64,000 nt of DNA from Streptomyces iranensis (GTDB lineage Bacteria; Actinomycetota; Actinomycetes; Streptomycetales; Streptomycetaceae): NCBI RefSeq assembly GCF_017874715.1, contig NZ_JAGGLR010000031.1, positions 1-64,000 on the forward strand, in the 5' to 3' direction. Under the pieces are notes generated by a model that did not search any database, had not been told where the DNA came from, and saw nothing but the letters and a program-made list of their open reading frames with translations. A program made the translations under genes and the position numbers. Positions 42,851 to 50,645 of this stretch are shown here, one piece after another. Position 1 is the first letter of the stretch. Each line of letters opens with the position of its first letter.

Positions 42851-43201
42851 ATGACACGCAGCCGTGCTCAGGACACCAATGTCTGCGGAGTGACCGCCGC
42901 GATCTCCGTGATCGACGGCAAGTGGAAGACCGCCCTGCTCTGGGCGCTGGAGTCCGGCCCGTACCGCCCCGGTGAGCTACGCCGGCGGCTGCCGGGTCTC
43001 AGCGAGAAGGTTCTGACTCAGGCGCTCCGTGAGATGGAGACGGACGGGCTGGTGCACCGCGAAGTCCACGATGTGCTGCCGCTGAAGACCGTGTACTCCC
43101 TCACCGCGTTCGGCCGCGACCTCTCCGAGGCGTTGGTCCCCCTGTCCGATTGGGGACACCGTCGCCTGGAGAAGCTGGCCGAGGCCCAGTCGGCACCCTG
43201 A
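42851..43201 (+). CDS. HxlR family transcriptional regulator
   Basis: A 116-residue winged-helix regulator: Cys13 or so in TNVCGVTAAISVIDGKWKT, then GELRRRLPGLSEKVLTQALR and the wing DGLVHREVHDVLPLKTVYSLT (two blocks). Many HxlR proteins sense aldehydes or quinones through such an N-terminal Cys. It is divergent from the imine-reductase-like gene; GATATACGCGTACATA between them resembles a dyad and could be the operator. AAAGGAAAGAAAG upstream serves as ribosome binding site. Confidence 0.9.
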   Translation: MTRSRAQDTNVCGVTAAISVIDGKWKTALLWALESGPYRPGELRRRLPGLSEKVLTQALREMETDGLVHREVHDVLPLKTVYSLTAFGRDLSEALVPLSDWGHRRLEKLAEAQSAP

Positions 43202-43219
43202 CGCAACGCCACCTCCGTG

Positions 43220-43705
43220 TCATCCGATCCGGCGGCCCTCCGACCGCCCACCACCAGATTCGCCCGGCCGTGCGCCGGTGCCAAGTACCCACAAATAAGT
43301 GGGTACCGCGGATGGCACGGGACCGGTGGTCCTGTACGCGTATCGTCCTGTGCGTGCCGGGTCGGACGCGTGGCCCGGGTCAGGGGCCAACTGGCGGGCC
43401 ACGGGCAGCAGAAGGCCGGTCACTTCGTCGCCCGCCAGGGCGATTTCGGCGAATCTGGACTTGTCGAGACCCGCGTTGAAGGTGATGTCGAAGAGGGCGG
43501 ACTCCTCGGCGGCGAAGCGGACGTAGGCGGACGCGAACGAGGCCAGTCGCTCCACGGGGTCCTCACCGCCCCCCACAGCCACGGCGAACCGGTCCCGTTG
43601 CTCGCGGTATCCCTTCGTGGCGAGCTCGGCCAGCAGTGTCTCCCGGTCGGCGAAGTGCTTGTACGGCGCCGCGACGCTCACTCCCGCCCGGCGGCCGGCC
43701 TCGGC
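43220..43705 (-). pseudogene. TetR family regulator gene truncated at both ends
   Basis: The minus strand encodes RRAGVSVAAPYKHFADRETL, ATKGYREQRDRFAVAVGG and FDITFNAGLDKSRFAEIALA, a TetR of the WHG type. The first helix of the DNA-binding domain is replaced by unrelated residues, because the sequence beyond 43705 belongs to a VOC fragment on the other strand. The C-terminal third is also lost. It looks like a fusion scar made by deletion. Confidence 0.7.
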
Positions 43706-43727
43706 CCGGGTGAAGCAGTGCGCGCAG

Positions 43728-43963
43728 GAAGTCTGGTACGGCGATGCCTTCGGACTCACTCAGGTGGAGGAGCGCCTGGAACTGCCCGAGGCGGGGGTGC
43801 GCACCGCCGTCCTGAGTGATGCGGCGGGCCTGCGCGTGGAATTCGTCGAACGGCCCGGTTCCAGCCCTGTCGCGCACCCGGCGTCACCGAAGGTATGCGT
43901 TACGCGTACATCGCCGATCCGGAAGGCAATCTTTTGGAGCTGATCGAAACGTCATCGGGCTGA
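43728..43963 (+). pseudogene. VOC/glyoxalase family protein fragment with internal deletion
   Basis: VWYGDAFGLTQVEERLELPE and DAAGLRVEFVERPGSSP (one frame) are followed, in another frame, by MRYAYIADPEGNLLELIET ending at TGA 43961-43963. Both belong to one VOC-fold protein, but the middle of the domain, with metal ligands, is missing and the frame is broken. The 5' end is cut at the junction with the TetR remnant. Confidence 0.65.
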
Positions 43964-44037
43964 CCGGCCACGTCGCGCCCGCTCGGTACTCCTCCGTGGC
44001 GAGCGCCTCGCGCATCGCCGCCGGACGACAGCGACCG

Positions 44038-44334
44038 CTACTCAGCCACCCCCTCAACCAGAAGAAGCCGCCGTTCCAGGGCTGTCTTCCGGACCTTGAG
44101 CGCGTCCGCGTACTCGGAAGACGCGTACCACTCCCTGGCCCGATCCGCATCCGGGAACTCGACGACGACCACCCGCTGAGAAGAGGGCCAGCTGCCCTCC
44201 ATGGCTTCGGGCGCGGCACCGCGGACGACATAGCGACCGCCGTAGCGGCGGATGGAAGCCTCCGCCAACGTCCGGTAAGTGTCGGCCAGTTCCTCGTCCA
44301 GCACCTCAACCTCAGAGATCACGTAAGCAGGCAT
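44038..44334 (-). CDS. DUF1330 family protein
   Basis: The protein has 98 residues from the ATG at 44334 (MPAYVISEVEVLDEEL); another ATG at 44343 adds three residues. It has the ferredoxin-like dimeric alpha/beta-barrel features of DUF1330: YGGRYVVRGAAPEAMEG and VVVVEFPDADRAREWYAS. Function is unknown for the family. It is divergent from the exporter gene at 44518. Confidence 0.88.
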   Translation of the reverse strand: MPAYVISEVEVLDEELADTYRTLAEASIRRYGGRYVVRGAAPEAMEGSWPSSQRVVVVEFPDADRAREWYASSEYADALKVRKTALERRLLLVEGVAE

Positions 44335-44472
44335 GCCAGTCATGGTGCCAGGTGGCGTGCGGACCGCCGGTGGCAGGACAGGGGTGGGGGCCCGAGTGGC
44401 CCGGCGCCCTCGTGGCCGGCGCCGCTCCGAGCCGTTGTGGTCCCCCTTGGCGCTGGGACGAATCGGGATTAG

Positions 44473-44496
44473 GTTGGTTGATGTCAAGCAACCAAC
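44473..44496. promoter_or_regulatory. MarR-type operator upstream of the DHA2 exporter gene
   Basis: GTTGGTTG (44473-44480) and CAACCAAC (44489-44496) form a perfect 8-bp inverted repeat around ATGTCAAG; the inner TTGATGTCAA adds a second small dyad. It lies 22 bases before the exporter start, and the exporter's own operon encodes a MarR protein, so autoregulation is likely. Confidence 0.7.
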
Positions 44497-44517
44497 TCCC
44501 GACGGGAGTGATGCTCG

Positions 44518-46506
44518 GTGGGTCGGACGACCGAGCGGCGTACGGCCGGAGCCGAAAGGGCCGTACGGCCCCATGACGACAGTGGTCCGGGGCCGCGGTA
44601 CAAGTGGATCGCGCTGTCCAACACCACGCTGGGCGTCCTGATCGCGACGATCAACATCTCGATCATGCTGATCGCGCTGCCGGACATCTTCCGTGGCATC
44701 GGAGTGGATCCGCTGCGCCCGGGGAACACCAGCCTGCTGCTGTGGCTGATCATGAGCTACATGGTGGTCACCGCCGTGCTCGTGGTGAGCTTCGGCCGGC
44801 TGGGGGACATATTCGGCCGGGTGCGGATGTACAACCTGGGGTTCGCGGTCTTCACCGTGTTCTCCGTGCTGCTCTCCGTGACCTGGATGCACGGCACGTC
44901 CGGCGCGCTGTGGCTGATCGGGATGCGAGTGCTGCAGGGCGTGGGCGGCGCCATGCTGATGGCCAACTCCAATGCCATCCTCACCGACGCCTTCCCCGCC
45001 GATCAGCGCGGTCTCGCCCTGGGGCTGAACCAGGTGGCGGGCATCGCCGGATCCTTCATCGGGCTGATCCTGGGCGGGCTGCTCGGCCCGCTCAACTGGC
45101 ACCTGGTGTTCCTGGTCTCCGTCCCCATCGGGCTGTTCGGCACGGTCTGGGCGTATCTGAAGCTGCGGGACACCGGCGTGCGCACCCCGGCCCGGCTGGA
45201 CTGGTGGGGCAATCTCACCTTCGCCATCGGCCTGATCGCCGTGCTGTCCGGTATCACCTACGGCATCCAGCCCTACGCCGGTCACACCATGGGCTGGAGC
45301 AACCCCTGGGTGATCGCCGCGATCTCCGGGGGAGTGGCGGTGCTGGGTGTGTTCTGCCTGATCGAGAACCGGGTCGCGCAGCCCATGTTCCACCTGGACC
45401 TGTTCCGCATCCGCGCGTTCACCGCCGGGAACGTGGCCAGTCTGCTGGCGGCGCTGGGCCGCGGTGGCCTGATGTTCATCCTGATCATCTGGTTGCAGGG
45501 CATCTGGCTGCCCCGCCACGGCTACGGCTTCGAGGAGACCCCGCTCTGGGCGGGCATCTACATGCTGCCGCTGACCATCGGGTTCCTGATCGCGGGACCC
45601 TTCTCCGGCTGGGCCTCCGACCGGTTCGGCGCCCGTACGTTCGCCGCCGGCGGGATGCTGCTGGCCGCCGCCACCTTCGTGGCTCTGGAGGAGCTGCCGG
45701 TGGACTTCGGCTATCCGGTGTTCGCCGCGATCCTGCTGGTCAACGGGATCGCCATGGGGCTGTTCAGCTCGCCGAACCGGGCGGCCATCATGAACAGCCT
45801 GCCGCCCGATCAGCGCGGGGTCGGCGCCGGGATCAGTACCACCTTCCAGAACTCGGCCACCGTCCTGTCCATCGGCATCTTCTTCTCCCTGATGATCGCC
45901 GGGCTCGCCGGTTCGCTCCCCGGTGCCCTGACCCATGGCCTGACCGCGGAGGGGGTCCCGGCCGGCGACGCGGCGAGGGTCGCCGCCCTGCCGCCGGTCG
46001 GGGTGCTGTTCGCCTCGCTGCTCGGCTACAACCCGGTGAAAACCCTGCTCGGGCAGCAGGTGCTCGACCATCTGCCCGCCCACCACGCCGCCTATCTCAC
46101 GGGGCGCGGCTTCTTCCCGGCGCTGATCTCCCCGCCGTTCTCCCAGGGCCTGTCCGCCGCGTTCGACTTCGCCATCGCGGCGTGTCTCGTGGCCGCGGTG
46201 GCATCGCTGCTGCGGGGCGGGCGGTATGTGCACGGGGGCGGGGCGAAGGCGGGGGCCGGTGCCCCGGCGGCGGTGGCGGCCACCTCGGCCACCGCGGCCA
46301 CCTCGGCCACCTCGGCCGCCCCGGCCACCCCGGCCGGCGCGGGCACGCAGGGCACCGAGGGCGCGGAGGCCACCGAGGACACGTCGCACCACCCGGCGCC
46401 CGCGCCCCGGCAGGTGTCCCCGCCGGAGTCCGGGGCACCGCCCCCGCCGCCGCCATCATCGTCACCCGGCCAAGGGCCGGGACCACCCTCCGAGGAGCCG
46501 AGATGA
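44518..46506 (+). CDS. MFS multidrug exporter (DHA2/EmrB, 14-TM family)
   Basis: A 662-residue protein. About 14 hydrophobic segments carry DHA2 hallmarks: LIATINISIMLIALPDI, SFGRLGDIFGRVRMYNLG, and the motif C-like VLQGVGGAMLMANSNAILTD. A large extracytoplasmic loop precedes the last two segments. The tail of about 100 residues after residue 565 is low-complexity Ala/Thr/Pro, encoded by short GGCCACCTC-type repeats (46270-46335), and has no domain. GTG at 44518 follows GGGAG. It overlaps the MarR gene by 4 bases. Drug or metabolite efflux is inferred. Confidence 0.88.
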   Translation: MGRTTERRTAGAERAVRPHDDSGPGPRYKWIALSNTTLGVLIATINISIMLIALPDIFRGIGVDPLRPGNTSLLLWLIMSYMVVTAVLVVSFGRLGDIFGRVRMYNLGFAVFTVFSVLLSVTWMHGTSGALWLIGMRVLQGVGGAMLMANSNAILTDAFPADQRGLALGLNQVAGIAGSFIGLILGGLLGPLNWHLVFLVSVPIGLFGTVWAYLKLRDTGVRTPARLDWWGNLTFAIGLIAVLSGITYGIQPYAGHTMGWSNPWVIAAISGGVAVLGVFCLIENRVAQPMFHLDLFRIRAFTAGNVASLLAALGRGGLMFILIIWLQGIWLPRHGYGFEETPLWAGIYMLPLTIGFLIAGPFSGWASDRFGARTFAAGGMLLAAATFVALEELPVDFGYPVFAAILLVNGIAMGLFSSPNRAAIMNSLPPDQRGVGAGISTTFQNSATVLSIGIFFSLMIAGLAGSLPGALTHGLTAEGVPAGDAARVAALPPVGVLFASLLGYNPVKTLLGQQVLDHLPAHHAAYLTGRGFFPALISPPFSQGLSAAFDFAIAACLVAAVASLLRGGRYVHGGGAKAGAGAPAAVAATSATAATSATSAAPATPAGAGTQGTEGAEATEDTSHHPAPAPRQVSPPESGAPPPPPPSSSPGQGPGPPSEEPR

Positions 46507-47027
46507 CCGCGCTCGACCCCACCACCCCCGGGTCCGTCACCCCGGAATCCGTAACCCCGAGTCCCGCCGCCCCGGAATCGGCGGAGCTGGCCGAACGGCT
46601 CCGTACCGCCCTCCAGCATCTGCTCCCCGCCCTACGGGGCGCCCGGGGCGGACACGGCGATCTCACCCCCAGCCGCCAGGCGGCCCTGGGGGCGCTCGCC
46701 ACTCATGGCTCGATGCGCATCAGCACCCTCGCGACCCGGCTGGGCATCGCCCTGCCGACCACGTCCCGCATGGTCGAACTGCTCGACGCCTCCGGCTGGA
46801 TCGAGCGCACCCCCGACCCCGAGGACCGCCGCGCCAGCCTGATCACCCTCACCGACACCGGCCGTGAACTCCTCCGTACCGTGCGCCACGAAGCCGCCAC
46901 CCGGCTCGCCACGCGAATCGACGAGCTGAGCGCTGAGGAGCGGCAGACGCTCCACGCCGCGCTGCCCGCCTTGGAGTCCCTGGCCGCCGACGGTTCTGCG
47001 GCGGCCGCCGATCCGGAACGGCAGTAG
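46503..47027 (+). CDS. MarR family transcriptional regulator
   Basis: The protein has 174 residues from the ATG at 46503, overlapping the exporter stop (ATGA). The winged helix is visible as RISTLATRLGIALPTTSRMVE and RTPDPEDRRASLITLTDTG (DxRxxxLxLT wing). The N-terminal 35 residues are a Pro/Ser/Thr-rich extension. Co-translation with the exporter and the dyad at 44473-44496 indicate a self-regulated efflux operon. Confidence 0.9.
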   Translation: MTALDPTTPGSVTPESVTPSPAAPESAELAERLRTALQHLLPALRGARGGHGDLTPSRQAALGALATHGSMRISTLATRLGIALPTTSRMVELLDASGWIERTPDPEDRRASLITLTDTGRELLRTVRHEAATRLATRIDELSAEERQTLHAALPALESLAADGSAAAADPERQ

Positions 47028-47096
47028 ACGCCCGGCGCCGGCAGCACGCGGTGACGCGCGGCGAAAGCAGCACGCGGCGAAGCGCCGTGCGCTTCG

Positions 47097-47636
47097 TCAG
47101 CAGTCGGCCTCGGGAGCCAGCGCCTCGCGCTGAGCAGTCCGGGCGACGCGGGTCAGGAGCAGGCGCAGCCGGCGGGCGTCGTGCTCGTCGAGGTCGGCGA
47201 GCAGACGCGCCTCGGCGACGGAGAGGCGGTCCTGGGCGCGTTCGAGCTGGGCGCGGCCCTCTTCGGTGATCAGGACTTGGCGCGCCCGCCGGTCGCGGGG
47301 GTCGGGCCTGCGGGTGATCAGCTGCCGCGTCTCGAGGTCGTCGAGCAGGTACGTCATGACGGTGCGGTCGAGGTTCACCTGCTGCGCCAGGGCGAGTTGG
47401 GACGGCGGTTCGCCGGACGCCACGGCGACCAGGACCAGATAGCCCCGCGGCCCACCCGGCAGGTCCGCCACGGAACTGGTGGCCACTCGGCGGAAGGCCG
47501 AGGAGACCATGCGGATGGCCCACCCCAGATCCGAATCGAGCCCGGATTCGCGGGTGGCGGCGCGCGTGGCGGTGTCGGCGGCGTCGCCGCCGTTGGCGGC
47601 GGAAGGTGAAGCACTCACACCGGCAATGTACCGCAT
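47097..47636 (-). CDS. MarR family transcriptional regulator
   Basis: The protein has 179 residues if it starts at the ATG at 47636; a GTG at 47618 is an alternative, and neither has a good Shine-Dalgarno sequence. Winged helix: SQLALAQQVNLDRTVMTYLL and RRPDPRDRRARQVLITEEG. It is divergent from the SDR at 47776, with a long perfect inverted repeat (47648-47678) in between, so it is likely the repressor of that gene and of itself. Confidence 0.88.
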   Translation of the reverse strand: MRYIAGVSASPSAANGGDAADTATRAATRESGLDSDLGWAIRMVSSAFRRVATSSVADLPGGPRGYLVLVAVASGEPPSQLALAQQVNLDRTVMTYLLDDLETRQLITRRPDPRDRRARQVLITEEGRAQLERAQDRLSVAEARLLADLDEHDARRLRLLLTRVARTAQREALAPEADC

Positions 47637-47647
47637 GTCGGCGGCCC

Positions 47648-47678
47648 GACAGATGTTCTTGCGAACAGAACATCTGTC
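47648..47678. promoter_or_regulatory. Perfect 12-bp inverted repeat, operator between marR and the SDR gene
   Basis: GACAGATGTTCT (47648-47659) and AGAACATCTGTC (47667-47678) flank 7 bases. An inner GTTC-TTGC-GAAC dyad overlaps the same site. It is close to the MarR start and about 100 bases from the SDR start. Confidence 0.75.
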
Positions 47679-47775
47679 GCGCATAGTTTCTGTCGAGACC
47701 GCGAACACATGGTCAGCAGGGCGCCCTGCTGCGTGCGCAACCCCTGCGCCTGCATGGACAGAAAGTGAGATCGTC

Positions 47776-48561
47776 ATGAGTGCCAGTAGCGTCGGCATCG
47801 CCAGTGGCGTCAGTGCCGGCACCCCGCTGCAGGGCAGCACCGCCCTGGTGACCGGAGCCACCTCGGGCATCGGCCGTGCCGTGGCCCAGCGTCTGGCCGA
47901 GCAGGGTGCGGAGGTCGTCCTGCACGGGAGGGACCGCGCCCGCGGCGAGTCCCTGGTGAAGGAGATCGCGGAGCTGGGAGGACCCGCCCGGTTCATCGCC
48001 GCGGACCTGACCGATGCCGAGGACACCCTGCGGCTGGCCTCGGAGGCGGGCGAGGTGGACATCTTGGTGAACAGCGCGGGCCACTACGTCTTTACGCCGA
48101 CCGCACAGACCGACGCCAGCAGCTTCGACCGGCATGTCGCGATCAATACCCGAGCCCCCTTCCTCCTGGTCGGCGCGCTCGCCCCGGCCATGGCCGCGCG
48201 GGGACATGGCGCGGTCATCACGATCGGCTCCAGCGCGGCCAGAACACCCGCGCCGATCGGCGCCGTCTACGGGGCCTCCAAGGCCGGTGTCGAGATCCTC
48301 ACCCGCTACTGGGCCACCGAGTTCGGCGGCAGCGGAGTGCGGATCAACACCGTCTCGCCCGGCCCGGTGAAGACCGAGGGCACCTCCGCCATGTTCGGAG
48401 CCCAAGTGGCCGTGCTGGACCAGGTCAACGCCCGGGGCCGGGCGGGTGAGCCGCGCGAGATCGCCGAGATCGTCGCCTTCCTCGCCGGCCCCGCGAGCAG
48501 CTACATCAACGGCGCGATCCTCTTCGCCGACGGCGGCGAGATCAGCACGCTGCCGGGCTGA
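47776..48561 (+). CDS. Short-chain dehydrogenase/reductase
   Basis: A 261-residue classical SDR: VTGATSGIGRAVAQRL, NSAGHY, ITIGSSAAR and VYGASKAG (Tyr and Lys), then ending with the INGAILFADGGE motif of the 3-oxoacyl-ACP-reductase-like group. Cofactor NADP is suggested by HGRDRARG. Divergent control by the adjacent MarR is likely. A remnant of an epimerase begins 8 bases after its stop. Confidence 0.9.
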   Translation: MSASSVGIASGVSAGTPLQGSTALVTGATSGIGRAVAQRLAEQGAEVVLHGRDRARGESLVKEIAELGGPARFIAADLTDAEDTLRLASEAGEVDILVNSAGHYVFTPTAQTDASSFDRHVAINTRAPFLLVGALAPAMAARGHGAVITIGSSAARTPAPIGAVYGASKAGVEILTRYWATEFGGSGVRINTVSPGPVKTEGTSAMFGAQVAVLDQVNARGRAGEPREIAEIVAFLAGPASSYINGAILFADGGEISTLPG

Positions 48562-48569
48562 AGGAAACT

Positions 48570-49370
48570 GTCACCGGCCTGGCCCGCACCGAGGCCGCGG
48601 CCGCCGCTCTGAAGGCCGACGGCATCACCCCGGTCGCGGGGGACCTGGAGGCACGGCTGCCCGAGACGATCGCCGCGGCTCGCCTCGCCGACACCGTCGT
48701 CTACGCGGCCGCGGCAGACCCGGCCCAGGAGACCGCGACCCTCGACGACCTGATCCAGGCACTGGCCGACAGCGGAAAGACACTGGTGTTCCTCTCCGGT
48801 ACCGGTGTGTTTCTCCAGCGCACCGCGGGCTCGTGGAGCGAGGCCGGCTTCGCCGAAGACGATCCGTTCACCGTCGAACCCCTGGCCGCCGCGCGCAAGG
48901 CCGCCGAGGACAAGGTGCTGGCCGCCGCCTCACGCGACATGCGCACGATGGTCATCCGCCCCGGACTGATCTGGGGGCCCGGGGACCACGGACATCTGTC
49001 GATGGTCTATCAGTCGGTGGCCGCCACGGGCGCGGCTTGCTACGTCGGCGAGGGCCTGAACACCTACAGCCACGTCCATATCGACGATGTCACCCGCCTG
49101 TTCACCCTGGCCTTGGACAAGGGAACCTCAGGGGCGCTCTACCACGCCGTGGCGGGTGAGACCCCGAACCGGTGGCTGGCGGAGCGGGTGGCCGACGACC
49201 TGGGATGCGGTACCCGCGGTGTCGACGAAGCGGAGGCGGCCGAGATCTGGGGGGAGTTCGGTGCCCTGATCATGGCGTCGTCCAGCCGCTGCCGGGCCCC
49301 ACGGACCCGCCGTCAACTGGGCTGGGAACCACACCACTCCGACATGCTGACCATAGCCACTCGCCCATAG
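48570..49370 (+). pseudogene. NAD-dependent epimerase/dehydratase gene lacking its N-terminal NAD-binding loop
   Basis: The frame begins VTGLARTEAAAAALKADGIT PVAGDL, which in intact relatives follows about 25 residues carrying the GxxGxxG NAD loop. The rest is intact to the TAG at 49368-49370, including VFLSGTGVFLQ, VIRPGLIWGPGDHG and HIDDVTRLF. The join is 8 bases after the SDR stop, and no proper start codon precedes the conserved part (the first in-frame GTG is 48786), so a deletion removed the 5' end. A shortened product cannot bind NAD normally. Confidence 0.7.
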
Positions 49371-49383
49371 CCGCCCGGCGCGG

Positions 49384-50127
49384 CTACCGGTTCGGCGGGA
49401 TTCGGTAGACGGAGACGTGGGAGCGCGACTCGGCGGTGAATTCGGCGCCGGACCAGTCCGCGTGCCTGCTCTCCAACTCGAATCCCGCCAGCTGGGCCAT
49501 CAGATCGAGTTCGGCGGGCCAGATGTAACGGTGCGGGCTGCGGGTCAGCCGGGCCTGCCGGGTGTCGTCGAACCGGAAGTGGTGGGAGACGACGTGCTGC
49601 CGCAGTACGTCGTAGGTGTCCAATCCGATGTAACCGGCCTCGGCTTGCCAGACGGTGGCCGTCTGGCCCGGCGGGAGCTTGCGCAGCTCGGGCACCCATA
49701 GCTCGATCACGAACCTGCCGCCCGGCCTGAGGTGGCGGGCGGCGTTGCGGAAACACTCGACCTGCTCGGCCTGGGTGAGCAGGTTGGAGATGGTGTTGTA
49801 GACGAGATAGACGAGCGTGAAGTCCCCGGGAGCCACGGACGTCGCCATGTCGCCCACGATGACCGGGATCGTCGCTTCGTCGGCCCTGGTGCGCAGTTGC
49901 TGGACCATCGGACGCGACAGCTCGATACCCGTGACGGGGACCCCTCGTCGGACGAGCGGGACGGCCACCCGGCCGGTGCCGATGGCGAACTCGAGTGCCG
50001 CTCCGCCGCCTGCGAGCTCGGCCAGGCGGTGCACCGTCGGCCTCAGGATCTCGGGCGCGAACATGCCCGTGCCGGGCGTGTCATAGCGCTGCGCGGCGTC
50101 GACGTCCCAGATCTCCTCCTGGTTCAT
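49384..50127 (-). CDS. Class I SAM-dependent methyltransferase
   Basis: The protein has 247 residues from the ATG at 50127 (MNQEEIWDVDAAQRYDTPGTG), with AAGGGTGA upstream. SAM-binding motifs: ALEFAIGTGRVAVPL, TGIELSRPMVQQL, and LVYNTISNLLTQAEQ; then HLRPGGRFVIELWVP. This is the widespread methyltransferase_25-type group. The substrate is unknown. The gene is convergent with the epimerase remnant. Confidence 0.88.
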   Translation of the reverse strand: MNQEEIWDVDAAQRYDTPGTGMFAPEILRPTVHRLAELAGGGAALEFAIGTGRVAVPLVRRGVPVTGIELSRPMVQQLRTRADEATIPVIVGDMATSVAPGDFTLVYLVYNTISNLLTQAEQVECFRNAARHLRPGGRFVIELWVPELRKLPPGQTATVWQAEAGYIGLDTYDVLRQHVVSHHFRFDDTRQARLTRSPHRYIWPAELDLMAQLAGFELESRHADWSGAEFTAESRSHVSVYRIPPNR

Positions 50128-50196
50128 GCCGTCACCCTTCACCGCTGGGGTACGCGATGTCCAACGAATTTGCCCCCGGGGCCCGGGTTCGGGCTC

Positions 50197-50238
50197 GCCC
50201 ATGCGGCCGGGCCCATGCGGCCGGGTCCATGCGGCCGG
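50197..50238. repeat. 14-bp tandem repeat, three copies
   Basis: GCCCATGCGGCCGG occurs at 50197-50210 and 50211-50224, with a one-base variant at 50225-50238. It lies in the 214-base intergenic gap upstream of the methyltransferase gene. No operator or gene is evident in the rest of the gap. Confidence 0.8.
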
Positions 50239-50341
50239 CACCGCGCTCGACCTTCACATCATTCCCACACAACACCGTTGACGCGCCGGGCTGCCGTGGG
50301 CACCCGGCCGGGGTCGCCTGCTGAGGAAGGGGCCCTTCGTC

Positions 50342-50548
50342 GTGATCGTTGTAGCGGTCTCAGTGCTGCCCACGCTGGTTTTGATGTTGCTGGTCATGGA
50401 CCGTGTCGAGGACTGGCTGTCCGGGTCCTCCCCGGCCCCGCCGCACGCACGCGAGCGGCGTCGTCTGCGGTTGCTTCCCGGCGGGGCGCGGGAATCGGGC
50501 TCCCGGCCGGCGACCGCGTCGTCCGAGCGGCGGTCGGAGGCCGCCTGA
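50342..50548 (+). CDS. Small single-pass membrane protein of unknown function
   Basis: A 68-residue protein from the GTG at 50342, preceded by GAGGAAGGGG. A hydrophobic helix occupies residues 1-19 (MIVVAVSVLPTLVLMLLVM), followed by DRVEDWL and a basic Arg/Ser/Pro tail. It is probably inserted with the tail inside the cell. Small proteins of this layout are common in streptomycetes; the function is unknown. Confidence 0.6.
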   Translation: MIVVAVSVLPTLVLMLLVMDRVEDWLSGSSPAPPHARERRRLRLLPGGARESGSRPATASSERRSEAA

Positions 50549-50645
50549 AGCCGGTGGCTGGGGGTACGCGTGGCGGGCCTTACCGCCTCACCTGCCGTAC
50601 GCCCGGATGGGGGCGAGACCGGTGGCGGAATCCGCCCCGCCCGGC

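Noticed and set aside
44038..46392. 784-codon minus-strand frame that includes the DUF1330 gene
   Set aside because: Only the last 98 codons match a family; the rest is antisense to the DHA2 exporter.
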